From Zygaena filipendulae (Eukaryota > Arthropoda > Insecta > Lepidoptera > Zygaenidae): 64,000 nt of DNA. The notes under the pieces are model-generated. The model did not search any database and was not told the origin of the DNA. It saw only the letters and a program-made list of their open reading frames with translations. The number at the start of each line of letters is the position of its first letter. Position 1 is the first letter of the stretch. Of this stretch, positions 43,228 through 52,002 are shown one piece after another. The stretch covers positions 12,988,001 through 13,052,000 of the forward strand of contig OU015653.1 in NCBI GenBank assembly GCA_907165275.2, given 5' to 3'. The position numbers and the translations under genes are program-made.

Positions 43228-43459
43228 TGTAGTGTTTGTATCTATTAAGTAGAGATAATACATTGTCTCATGTACCTCAGAGAGGGTATTAAGAAATATC
43301 GTGTGGCTACATAAAGATTGTCAACGCCACCCGACGACAGTCTATTGTTGAGCGCGAAGCGAGCCGGACATGTGCAGTGTGCTTCGATCTGGGAGTAGTA
43401 GTGAGTCAGCAATAAACCCATACGTAGTGAGGTTTCCTGTAGTGATGGTGAACACTACA
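43228..43459 (+). repeat. 3' LTR of the 6.1-kb element
   Basis: Same 232 bases as 37331-37562 at constant offset 5897. AATAAA at 43411-43416. Confidence 0.92.
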
Positions 43460-43464
43460 GCTTG
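43460..43464 (+). repeat. Target-site duplication of the 6.1-kb LTR element, right (GCTTG)
   Basis: Direct copy of 37326-37330. Confidence 0.9.
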
Positions 43465-44379
43465 TATGTAAATGTATTTTACTAACTGTTGAAAGTTAAA
43501 TTGTATTCTAAAAACTATATTTTTTAAAGCCATCTTACCTACATTAGTTATTACAAGTCATTCATTCATAATCTTTTTAACTTGCTTTTCGATTACGAGT
43601 ACTAATTTAGGTCCTCGAATAGGAGATAGAGTACCTACTTTCATCCGTCTACGAAGATTTCTTGTGAGAATTCCGTAGGTACCTAATTGATATGAGTGAA
43701 ACCACAGGGAACAAAAGAGATCTCCAAAAGCTCGAGGCACCCAAGGACATCTGGCGACCTGGGTCTTATCGTGTCGAGCTTATTACGCACTAGCCTCATA
43801 AATATTCCTCGGTTCGTATATCCTTCGGAGATCACGCACCTTTTTGCTTCTACCCCCGAGGCGAAGTGGTTATGTCTCATGTGAAATACTTATACGGCGA
43901 CGGCACGCACTGTGATTCGCCTCACCTAAGTTTGAGCTTGAAGAAAAAACTAAACTCAAGCCTAGACTTATAAACGTCACATTCAGCAAATGTGTCGCTC
44001 TATTTATTACAATTGGTGTCTGTGATTTGGTCTCTGCGATGTCTAGATTGGCTATAGTTTGATATTTATGAACAATTCGCGATGATTGATTGCATTTTAG
44101 TGTGTAACATTTATCTAAGATTATGATATTATTTGTGTTTCGTTTATCTCAGATTGTACTGAAGTGATTAATTTTAATTAATTTTAAGTTAATTTTTCAG
44201 CGATATGAAAGCGAGTGAGGTAGTATAATTTAAACCTTGTTGTGAAATTATAATTGGATCCTAAGAAAGAAATCAAAAGTGAAATTTGAAATGAGCTAAA
44301 AATATAGGTAGGTACAAGAATAAAAGCATTTTATTGAACAGTATTCCTGGTCGAAAAGGGCCGGGGTCCTGTGAACCCA
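43465..44379. other. Non-coding stretch with a GC-richer patch
   Basis: 43655-43715 resembles a decayed Helitron 3' half (GAGAATTCCGTAGG, GAGTGAAACCACAGGGAAC). 43720-43900 is GC-richer and open on both strands (62-65 codons) but unrecognised. No gene supported. Confidence 0.4.
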
Positions 44380-44532
44380 TTGTGATTACTAAGGTTAAGG
44401 CGAATGTTAGTTTGTATTGTTCGTTACGCCTTAACGCCTTAACTACTTAAACGATCAATATGAATTTTAGCATACCTACTACCTTTGATCTGTCGTACAG
44501 TAAAACGAACGAAGCGGCGGGCACCAGCTTGT
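44380..44532 (+). mobile_element. Helitron-like element, chimeric 3' end
   Basis: The 5' half carries the family A block (TTCGTTACGCCTTAACGCC, AAACGATCAATATGAATTTT); the 3' half is GAAGCGGCGGGCACCAGCTTG, another GC hairpin ending in CTTG instead of CTAG. Diverged; a chimera or old relative. Confidence 0.45.
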
Positions 44533-44875
44533 GTTATAGGTACAACAGTATAAAGTAATAGAAAACATCAAACGAAAGAAAAATAATACATACATAGGTA
44601 TGTAGGAAATGTGTAAAAATCCATTCGAGTAGGCACCTATGTCTTAACGCGAATCGTTCGTGGCGAACGAACCAAAATAGGTCAGGATTAAATTTATAAC
44701 TGTGTTATGTTGTTACACTTTTACGTTTCCTTCCTGATTGTGCCGGTTTTTATTCTTTCCTTTTTTAACGGCAATTTTATCGCGTAGATTAGGCGCTTAC
44801 TTCCACCGGTTGGAGCGTTACCTCACGAGGGTATTCAACATTGGAACGGTTATTGTTTGTTGTGTTTAATCTTAA
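44533..44875. other. Non-coding stretch
   Basis: No recognised feature. Confidence 0.4.
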
Positions 44876-45056
44876 TCTTAATATATATAAATCACGTGTC
44901 ACGTTGTTTGTCCGCGATGAACTCCGAAACTACAGAACGGATTCTGATAAAATTTTGTAACCATATGGTCCAACTTAAAAGATAGGATAGTTTTTATCCC
45001 GGAATTCCCTCAGGAACTCCAAAATTACCGCGGGTGAAACCGCGGGGGACAGCTAG
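44876..45056 (+). mobile_element. Helitron-like element, family D, first of a second head-to-tail pair
   Basis: Starts A|TCTTAATATATATAAATC, has ACGTGTCACGTTGTTTGTCC, and ends CGGGTGAAACCGCGGGGGAC AGCTAG. 181 bp. Shorter than the 24.6-kb copies because it has only one GGAATTCCC module. The next copy starts on the next base. Confidence 0.85.
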
Positions 45057-45321
45057 TCTATATATAAATCACGTGTCACGTTGTTTGTCCGCAATGGACT
45101 CCGAAACTACTGAACGGATTTTGATAAAATTTTGCAACCATTTATAATATGGTCCAACTTAAAAGATAGGATAGTTTTTATCCCGGAATTCCCGCGGGAA
45201 CTCCGGAATTAATGCGAAGAACAGCTAATCACCGTAAACTACTGACAGGGGTACAATTTTTTCCCGGAATTCCCGCGGGAACTCCAAAATTATCGCGGAT
45301 GAAATCGCAGGGGACAGCTAG
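45057..45321 (+). mobile_element. Helitron-like element, family D, second of the pair, with internal read-through end
   Basis: 265 bp, starts TCTATATATAAATCACGTG. After its first GGAATTCCCGCGGGAACTCC it has AATGCGAAGAACAGCTAATC, an altered 3' end (CTAA for CTAG), then ACTGACAGGGGTACAA and a second GGAATTCCC module ending GCAGGGGACAGCTAG|T. So an earlier terminus was bypassed and the element now ends at a downstream one. Confidence 0.8.
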
Positions 45322-45689
45322 TACTTATTTATTTTTTTAGTTAAACAATAATTATATCAATAAGTAAAAAAAAAATTTAACACTAGTGTTTTTTCTTAAT
45401 AAATTCTATAAAATAAATATGCATATTATAACAGGTTATCCCTATCTAACTCAAAAACCATAAAAAACACTCTTTTCTGAAAAAAGTTGTTTATGATGAT
45501 GGAACTAGGAACTACCCACTTCACTAGATGTGAGTCGCTCGGCAAAATGTAATTTTCCCTCACACACCTCAGCGGTTCTATCTACGTTAATAAAACCACA
45601 GTTTATATTTTAAAACGCCGTTAAAATAAGGTCCTAGCCGTAAAACGTGTTATGGCGATGAGATTTAATAACAACAATATGATATCAGC
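45322..45689. other. Non-coding stretch
   Basis: No recognised feature. Confidence 0.4.
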
Positions 45690-45760
45690 CGAGTAGCTGT
45701 GAGCTTAACGTGGACGAAAATGAGCGTGAGTTGTGGGTTCGATTACTACCGAAGACATAA
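45690..45760 (+). repeat. tRNA-like SINE head
   Basis: CCGAGTAGCTGTGAGC (A-box-like) and GTTGTGGGTTCGATTACTAC (B box) 40 bp apart. The rest of the element is not distinguishable. Confidence 0.35.
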
Positions 45761-45814
45761 TATAGAAGTGAATCTAAAGTCCACGAACAACTAAATTTTA
45801 GCAAATTAATTCTA

Positions 45815-46006
45815 TCTATACATATAAAATGCTTTGTCCTGAATGACTGATGGAACAACGCACAGCGTAAACCGCTGATCGTAAGACCTGAAACTAGGAG
45901 GGTGTGTCCTTCCTATGACGTAGGCATCTAATAAGAAAGGATTGACAGAAAGGGTTAAAGGAAAAATTTCAAAATTATCGCAGGTAAAACCACGCGGGAC
46001 AGCTAG
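45815..46006 (+). mobile_element. Helitron-like element, family B
   Basis: Starts A|TCTATACATATAAAATGC, has TTTGTCCTGAATGACTGATG and GTAAACCGCTGATCG, ends AAACCACGCGGGACAGCTAG|T. Same 5' body as the fragment at 1-90, same 3' end type as family A, so families share the 3' module and differ in the 5' module. Confidence 0.8.
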
Positions 46007-46799
46007 TATGAGATAAAAGACAGTGTAACTTTCACCCACTTCATCAATATACATTTCCAACTTAATTTTATAAGTGTATTATATTATAATACATTATATT
46101 TATATCTTTAAAATGCTTTTTCGAATATAAATAAATTTTTAAGCCTCATAGGGCGTCACAACAGCTAGAATGGATAAATAAGGTGCGTATCGCGTATCAA
46201 ACATTTGCAGTAAACACCGATGTGGACACATCCCAAGAGAGTAAAACAAATAAAACGACGGGGCAACAGCTCGTCACATGTAAAAGGTTTCAATAGAGAT
46301 TATAACAAAAGTTTACCAACCCATGTCATATAGATTTACAAGTTTTATACATGTCTTAATTAACTTTGTGGGTACATAAAACATGTAAAGTAATTCAATT
46401 TAGAAACGTGTTGAACGTAAGCAACTACTTATTCAGCACTTACTACAAAAACGGGTTGAGGCAATCACGGTAATGAAAACAAGCGGAGTTGGCGTCTGGT
46501 GAATATTCAACAATATTCTATGTTGTGTAATACACACGGAAGGCAAGCTTGTCGAGCTTTCGGCTTCGTTAGAAGTTTGTAGAATACAATGAAAGTTTAT
46601 TTTGTACACGTTGCAGTCAAATGTGCAGTAGGATGTCTGCAAAGGAAGTTTATATTAAATTGGCTCACTGCATGTTAAAAGTCTGATTTCAGGAATGACA
46701 CTATGGAAAAAATTTCGGGAAAACCCCATGTCTGAGATTTTTACAAAAATATTTGTTCTTGCCGTCCTAAATTCAAATTCTTCGATTCTCTTTCAAATA
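46007..46799. other. Non-coding stretch
   Basis: No recognised gene or repeat. Confidence 0.4.
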
Positions 46800-46985
46800 T
46801 CCCTACTAATATTATAAATGCCAAAGTAACTCTGTCTGTCTGTCTACGCTTTCACGCCATAACGGCCCAACCAATCATCATGAAGTTTTGCATACATGTT
46901 GTCAGAGGTACAGAGATAGACATAGGGTACTTTTTATCCCGAAATTCCCTCGGGAACTCCCAAATTATCGTGGGGTAAGAGCTAG
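46800..46985 (+). mobile_element. Helitron-like element, family A, hairpin partly lost
   Basis: Starts A|TCCCTACTAATATTATAAAT, has CGCTTTCACGCCATAACGG and ends AATTATCGTGGGGTAAGAGCTAG in two parts. 186 bp. The CGCGGGTGAAACC segment is deleted. Confidence 0.8.
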
Positions 46986-47241
46986 TAAAATAATTATGTT
47001 TATAACCACTACAATGTTGGTCAAACTATTGAGCTGTAGATATCATCAGCGCTGTATTTTAAGTCTATGTTGGTAATTTCTAACAAAATCCTTGAAAGTG
47101 TTTGCTGACTGACTAAGCAAAAATAACAACCCTTATAAACTGAGCTCTCTGGTTATGTGCGGAGGACAAGATAAAACTTGTTGTTAAAACATTATATACT
47201 TACAATGCTAAAGAGAAGGTATGGTTGAAATGGTGACGTTA

Positions 47242-47416
47242 GGCCCGCCGCCCATTGTGACTTTTTGTCGACGTGACTTTCTGTCACTTATGAAAAATGT
47301 ACTGAGGTCACCGTATTGTCACGTCACCATAATGAGCGCACTCAGTATAGTTTTCATTGCACTTGACTAAGTGACAGAAAGTCACGTCGACAAAAAGTCA
47401 CAATGGGCGGCGGGCC
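47242..47416. mobile_element. MITE with 49-bp perfect terminal inverted repeats, Harbinger-like
   Basis: Ends GGCCCGCCGCCCATTGTGAC and its exact reverse complement, matching without mismatch for 49 bp each side of a 77-bp centre. TTA on both sides (47239-47241 and 47417-47419) is the 3-bp duplication expected of PIF/Harbinger. 175 bp, no coding. Perfect arms suggest recent movement or strong hairpin conversion. Confidence 0.88.
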
Positions 47417-47574
47417 TTAGCTGACTTCAAAGGAGAGGATTATTATTATTTAGGGGACAGGAGTTTTCAAATTCATCTTTTTTATTATATGTATAAAAGC
47501 ATATTCGTCAGTTGTAAAGTACTATGAACAATATGTATAGGTACATACTACATGGCATATTTTGATGGGCTAGT

Positions 47575-47890
47575 TGACTAATTTTTTTTTCTTAGTCCGT
47601 CTTGTAGGTTAATAAAAAATATAAGACACGTATTTTATCTTTTTTTTACGTAATCCAAATATAACGGCAACGGCAAAACTTTAAGTTGAGATTTCGCGTG
47701 ACGTCACTATCCGGTGCAGTTTGTATGAGGGCTCATACCTGGTAATGACGTCACGAGCCCCCACCCTAAACTTGTATGCACTTTATCCCTGTATACTTTC
47801 ATTAATTTAAAAAGCAAAAAATACGTGTCTATTTTTTTCTAATTGATGGACTAATTAGAATTTTGATTTTCAAGAGTCGTCAACATCCAT
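47575..47890 (+). mobile_element. Inverted-repeat element, TAGTCCGTC family, copy 4
   Basis: Left ATGGGCTAGTTGACTAA, TTAGTCCGTCTTGTAGG; centre GCGTGACGTCACTATCC and ATGACGTCACGAGCCCCC; right GATGGACTAATTAG...GTCGTCAACATCCAT. 316 bp, non-coding. Confidence 0.8.
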
Positions 47891-48625
47891 ATTGTATATG
47901 GCATAACTTTGTAGTTTGTACATTGATATTATGTAATAGTTTTCCGCAATAAAACCTTATATAAAAAGAAAAAACATAATTTTGTGGGTACCTATTATTA
48001 TAAATAGGTTCCTAATATAAATTTCGTAGCATCAGCTGGTTGCTTAGAAAGTTATATTCGAAAGTAAATATAAATTAAATAAGTGAAGACAGGCGCTAAG
48101 CTGTTTGTAACTTATTAAAATATCGTCCGCTCCTCTACAGCCTTAGGGTTTTCACAGGATTAACCCTTCTCGGGTTCTGAAGGTTAAAAGGGTTGCAACG
48201 AGACCTTGCGGTTTTGCTTCTCGTCCTTATGGCCAGTTTTTAATCCGAGGATCCGTGAGGATCGGCCGCAGTTGCGCACAAAGTGCTCGGAATCAGACCA
48301 TTTGAACCAGCCCCCCTAGCCAAATTGACATTCTTCAGTCGTTAACGCATAGAAAATTAAATAACGAATCATCAAGTCATTGGTCAATCAAAACTCTAGT
48401 TTTGCGTGACAACTTGACCTAGCAATTCCTTTCCTTATCTTATCTTATCTTAGACAATGGGGCGGACAAGTAAAGCCTCGGTACTTCGACCCAATTCCTT
48501 TCCTTAGTTTTATATGCGTTTGAGATTGTAGAATTACAATTTGGCTTGAGGGGCAGGGCAGGAATTACAACGAATTTCGAGCTTATAAAGTTCAAAAAGC
48601 TCCAGGGTGCTCAAAGTAAGTTAAA
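47891..48625. other. Non-coding stretch
   Basis: 48140-48330 is GC-richer and unrecognised. 48430-48460 is a short (CTTAT)n repeat. No gene. Confidence 0.4.
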
Positions 48626-48812
48626 TCCTTATTATAAATGAAAAAGTGAGTTGGTTTGATTGTTTGTTTCGTTTTCACACCTTAACAGCTAAATCGATTA
48701 TCGTGTGGCATACACGTTGTCCGGGGTGCAAAACAGAACAAAGGGTACTTTATGCCGGAATTCCCGCTGGATCTCCGAAATTAACGCGTGTGAAACCGCG
48801 GGGAACAGCTAG
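48626..48812 (+). mobile_element. Helitron-like element, family A
   Basis: Starts A|TCCTTATTATAAATG, ends GTGTGAAACCGCGGGGAACA GCTAG|T. 187 bp, hairpin CGCG...CCGCGG kept. Confidence 0.85.
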
Positions 48813-48863
48813 TGTTACAATAAAGTTTCTTTCAAAAGGCCGACTGAACGATTAACTGACTTA

Positions 48864-49506
48864 CGGCACATACAGACTATGTAACAAAACATTTTATACA
48901 ACATTGTTTTATAACATGTTTCGTATAATGTGGACACAGAATGTTATATAACATGTTATATAACTTAGTCACGTTGGTTTTTTGTTTTTCTTTTGTTATT
49001 TAAAAGTACGATTTCGTCGTTGTTCTCTCAAAAACGAAATTGACTACTTGACTAATTTTTTTTTTAGTCGTGTAGGTATATTAATAAAAAATATTAGACA
49101 CGTGTTTTTGCTTTTTTTTACGTAATAAAAAGATAACGGCGATACACTGAGTTGAAAATTCACGTGACCTCACAACTCGGTACAGTTTGTCCGGGGCTAC
49201 TGAATAATGACGTCACGAGTCCCCCACCTTAAACTTTAATTCGCTTTATCCATGTTTATTTTCATTAATTTAAAAAAAAGCAAAAAAATACTTGTCTCTC
49301 ATTTTTTATTTTGTAACTGACGGACTAATTAGAATTTTGATTTTCATACCCTGGAAAATACATAATTGTGGAAAGCATAGCACTGAAGAACGAGAAACGA
49401 CAATGGTTATAATATAACATTGTTATATTCCATTTGTTTTTCTAATGTGTGCAGTCTTGTTATATAAAAAAAGTTATCTAACATGTTACATGGTCTGTAC
49501 GCACCG
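48864..49506. mobile_element. Inverted-repeat element with TA duplication, split by another element
   Basis: Ends CGGCACATACAGACTATGTA and TACATGGTCTGTACGCACCG are imperfect reverse complements; TA flanks each side, so mariner-like insertion is possible. The TAGTCCGTC element at 49039-49370 sits inside; without it the host element is about 310 bp. Palindromic TGTTATATAACATGTTATAT lies near the left arm. Confidence 0.65.
49039..49370 (+). mobile_element. Inverted-repeat element, TAGTCCGTC family, copy 5
   Basis: TTTTTTAGTCGTGTAGG at left, GTGACCTCACAACTCGG and ATGACGTCACGAGTCCCC at centre, CTGACGGACTAATTAG and TTTTCATACCCTGG at right. Right flank matches copy 1 (GATTTTCATACCCTGGAAAA), so those two form a subfamily. 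Nested in 48864-49506. Confidence 0.75.
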
Positions 49507-50239
49507 TAATCAATCCAAAACGAAGGCTTTCGACGTTACAAAAGTTTATAACTATGTTATGATGTGTTTATAAGATAAAGAGCTTAAATTCCAACAAAAG
49601 TTTATCAAGAGAAAAAAATTGCTAATAATTTTACAGAGGGCAGAAACAATAGTTGAGTAACTCAACTTGAACTCCGATTAATTGAGAACATTACCAAAAA
49701 CGGATTATTGAATCACAAAGTTTAGGTCTTCAATTAAATCCTTTGTTAATAGCTAATCAAAGTTAAGCGACTGTTAGTTCAGCGTTTTACAAACTTTATG
49801 TTACTCTGTTAATCGATGCCTAAAATCACTACTTGCCTATAGATTTTTACAACCTATCTATATGTAAAGTTATACCTGATACGGTATACGTATATACCCG
49901 TCTTAGGCGTTATTTTAATATAAAAGGAAAATTATAATTACACTGACATTTATCTTTAGTTTGTATGGGGTTATCTCTAGAACTATTGCACCGATTCTTA
50001 AAATTATTGCACTTATTAAAGTTTTTAGATTTACGCAAAAAAGGTAATAAAAAACATCGCGTTCAAGTCCCGCGTAATTTTACATAATATAATTATTGCA
50101 CTGTCCGAATGTTGCAGTAAAATAAAAATGAAGATTCAAAAGTTATAATCGTCAACACACATGTACAAATCCATAAAACATTGCAACGCATGTGTACTGT
50201 GTAGGTAAATGAACAAAATTTTCACAACAAAAAAAATTA
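49507..50239. other. Non-coding stretch
   Basis: No recognised feature. Confidence 0.4.
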
Positions 50240-50397
50240 AACCGACTTCAAAAACACAAAAATGCGCTACAGCTACACAAAAAAGGCATAAATAACAAAA
50301 TACCGGTTTAATCAATGGTATTTTTTAATACTTATAATATCATTGGATTTTATACGAAAGACATAAGTTGTAATATTATTATTTTAAGTGTGTGCTA
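50240..50397 (+). repeat. AACCGACTTC-family repeat, 3' part
   Basis: AAATTAAACCGACTTCAAAA, GGCATAAATAACAAAATACC and GTGTGTGCTATT match 34265-34365. The next element begins directly at its right edge. Confidence 0.5.
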
Positions 50398-50633
50398 TTG
50401 GACGCAGATAAGCAATAACATGTTAACCCACAAAATTAAGTTATTGATTCAGAACAATTTATTGAGAATTGGCGAACGTTTTTTAATTGTGTTTGCCTTA
50501 TTACACTGCGTAAATATGTAACTAAATATTGAACATAAAAAATGTTGAAACAAAATGGCGCTATACTTTTAAAACACGATTTACTCAAAATTTCTCCAAT
50601 GTGGATTAACACACTATTGCTTATCTATATCCA
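50398..50633. mobile_element. Short inverted-repeat element, copy 2 of 2
   Basis: GGACGCAGATAAGCAATAAC at left and TTGCTTATCTATATCC at right. The whole 236 bp aligns with 11041-11285, including AAGTTATTGATTCAGAAC and CAAAATGGCG. Non-coding. Confidence 0.75.
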
Positions 50634-50895
50634 TTTATAGATTGGTGTGAAATTGGTGGCAAGCACGAAACTAAAGGAAAAATCTAATTAAAATATTAAA
50701 TACAAAAGTTCTACATTAATAGATATTGAAAAAAAAACCTACTTGTGTATTTTATTATTTGTCGAGACTGCTCAAGAATCGTCTTCAGTCCCAAATGAAT
50801 ACCAAAACCAATTAGGAACCTAACCTGACCTAAATAGTGAATAAGGCTATCGGCTGACGGTCTTAAGTTATTACGGAATATTCCTTTACACTGAC

Positions 50896-51086
50896 CTGCG
50901 ATGTTGAAGCAGCCAATTAGAAGAGTCCACAGGGATAGCAGCCGAGTGGGGCTGGCTCGATGCAAACACTCCATTTTAGCTCCCGCAACAAAACCTTAGC
51001 AAAATAAATACGAACATCACGAAATGTTCCGACCGAATCTGCGAGATTACATTTCCACAGCCATGGACGCACGCCCGGCCTTCCAA
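50896..51086 (-). CDS. Probable first coding exon with signal peptide (coding part 50896-50974)
   Basis: On the minus strand a strong acceptor (CACCCTTTCTTTTGTTCCAG, AG at 51088-51087) opens a 191-nt exon that ends at GCAG|GTCAGT, a consensus donor (exon end 50896). ATG at 50974 in good context (AAAATGG) starts MECLHRASPTRLLSLWTLLI followed by GCFNIA, a typical secretory signal peptide: basic start, then a run of Leu/Ile/Trp. The exon ends after 26 codons plus 1 nt, i.e. phase 1, as often before Ig or EGF domain exons. Two short upstream frames lie in the leader (ATGs near 51065 and 51020). The next exon should lie left of 50.9 kb on the minus strand; none is evident here, so the intron is long. 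The gene is not identified. If not spliced, the frame runs on to 87 codons with no domain. Confidence 0.5.
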
Positions 51087-51256
51087 CTGGAACAAAAGAA
51101 AGGGTGAGATAAATATTATATTTTTCAAGATATTAAGCTTTTAAAAAACCAACACATCTTTTTTTTTCTATTGCATCATTTTAATAGGTCTGTTCTCAGT
51201 AGTTCAACTAACAGTTCAATTGATTGTACTACTCTGCAACATTTCAGTTTCTGAGT
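51087..51256. other. Intergenic or intronic, upstream of the candidate exon
   Basis: Would be the end of a 5' intron if the exon is real. AT-rich, no other feature. Confidence 0.4.
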
Positions 51257-51524
51257 ATAGCTGTGCCCCGCGGTTTTCACCCGCGTGAGGTTAAGAATTT
51301 CCGCAGGAAGTCCAAAGTAGCCTAATTTACTCCTTATAACATCAGCTTAACCGTTTCGGAGATTCACCCGCGTGAGTTTCGGAATTCTCGCAGGAACTCC
51401 AAAATTATTTCATATTCTTCTTCTTACAATAACAAACATAACAATAAAGAATTAGTGAAATTGGTCCAGCCATTAACGCGGGATGCCGTGACGAAGAGAA
51501 AAAGGGATTCATTTTTATACAATA
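51257..51524 (-). mobile_element. Helitron-like element, family C
   Basis: Plus strand ATAGCTGTGCCCCGCGG (CTAG changed to CTAT in sense), CCCGCGTGAGG, then AGGAACTCC modules and TTCATTTTTATACAATA at the right. Sense start TATTGTATAAAAATGAATCC lacks the TC; the missing 5' end may lie right of 52002 (see the next entry). Confidence 0.75.
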
Positions 51525-52002
51525 CTAGTTGTGCCCCGCGGTTTGACCCGCGTTAATTTCAGAGTTCCCGCGGGAATTCCGTGATAAAAAGTACCCTATG
51601 TGTTCTTCTTCTTCTTCTTTAATAATGGCGTCTATAATTATAATTTGCCAATGACAACGTCTCTTAGTAATAAAAATCTCTTCATCTACTTCTTCAATTA
51701 TGGCGAAACGCCAATGACAATGTTAGATTGTTCCCCAAGTTAAAACATGGCTCTCTTCAAAGCCAGTTTCCTGCTCAGGGTCCAAAATAGATGCTGAAAA
51801 GTGACTGAAATAACGAAAAACGTGACACGCGTGTTTTCGATACGGCTTTCACTCGTCAACAACCTACCCTATGTGTTAATCTGATGTATAAGCTATATTA
51901 TTGTAAAGTTTCATTTAAATCCGTCCAATAGTTTTTGCGTGAAAGAGGTTACAAACATCCAACCATACATACAAACTTTCGCATTTATAATATTAGTAAG
52001 GA
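51525..52002 (-). mobile_element. Helitron-like element interrupted by a LINE end
   Basis: Sense: A|TCCTTACTAATATTATAAAT, GTTTGTATGTATGGTTGG, ATTGGACGGATTTAAATG, ending AACCGCGGGGCACAACTAG|T. 205 bp without the insert and its extra 13-bp duplication at 51592-51864. Its 3' end abuts the family C copy exactly. Confidence 0.8.
51605..51864 (-). repeat. LINE 3' end with (GAA)n tail
   Basis: 260 bp flanked by 13-bp direct repeats TACCCTATGTGTT (51592-51604, 51865-51877). In sense it ends GCCATTATTAAAGAAGAAG and more GAA. Contains TTGTCATTGGCG(T/A)-type blocks twice (tandem duplication). A 13-bp duplication and a simple tail indicate target-primed reverse transcription. Confidence 0.8.

Larger units (their letters stand above)
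37331..43459 (+). mobile_element. Non-autonomous LTR retrotransposon without gag or pol (LARD-type)
   Basis: 6129 bp with two 232-bp LTRs that I read as identical, 5-bp duplication GCTTG, a primer-binding-site candidate 2 nt inside the left LTR and an excellent polypurine tract against the right LTR. The 5665-bp interior has no frame above 132 codons and no gag, protease, RT, RNase H or integrase motif. Identical LTRs mean recent transposition, so proteins came from another element in trans. The left interior carries three tandem arrays; the right interior a SINE and a Harbinger-like element. Which family mobilises it is unknown; a Ty3-type parent would fit the 5-bp duplication. Confidence 0.88.
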
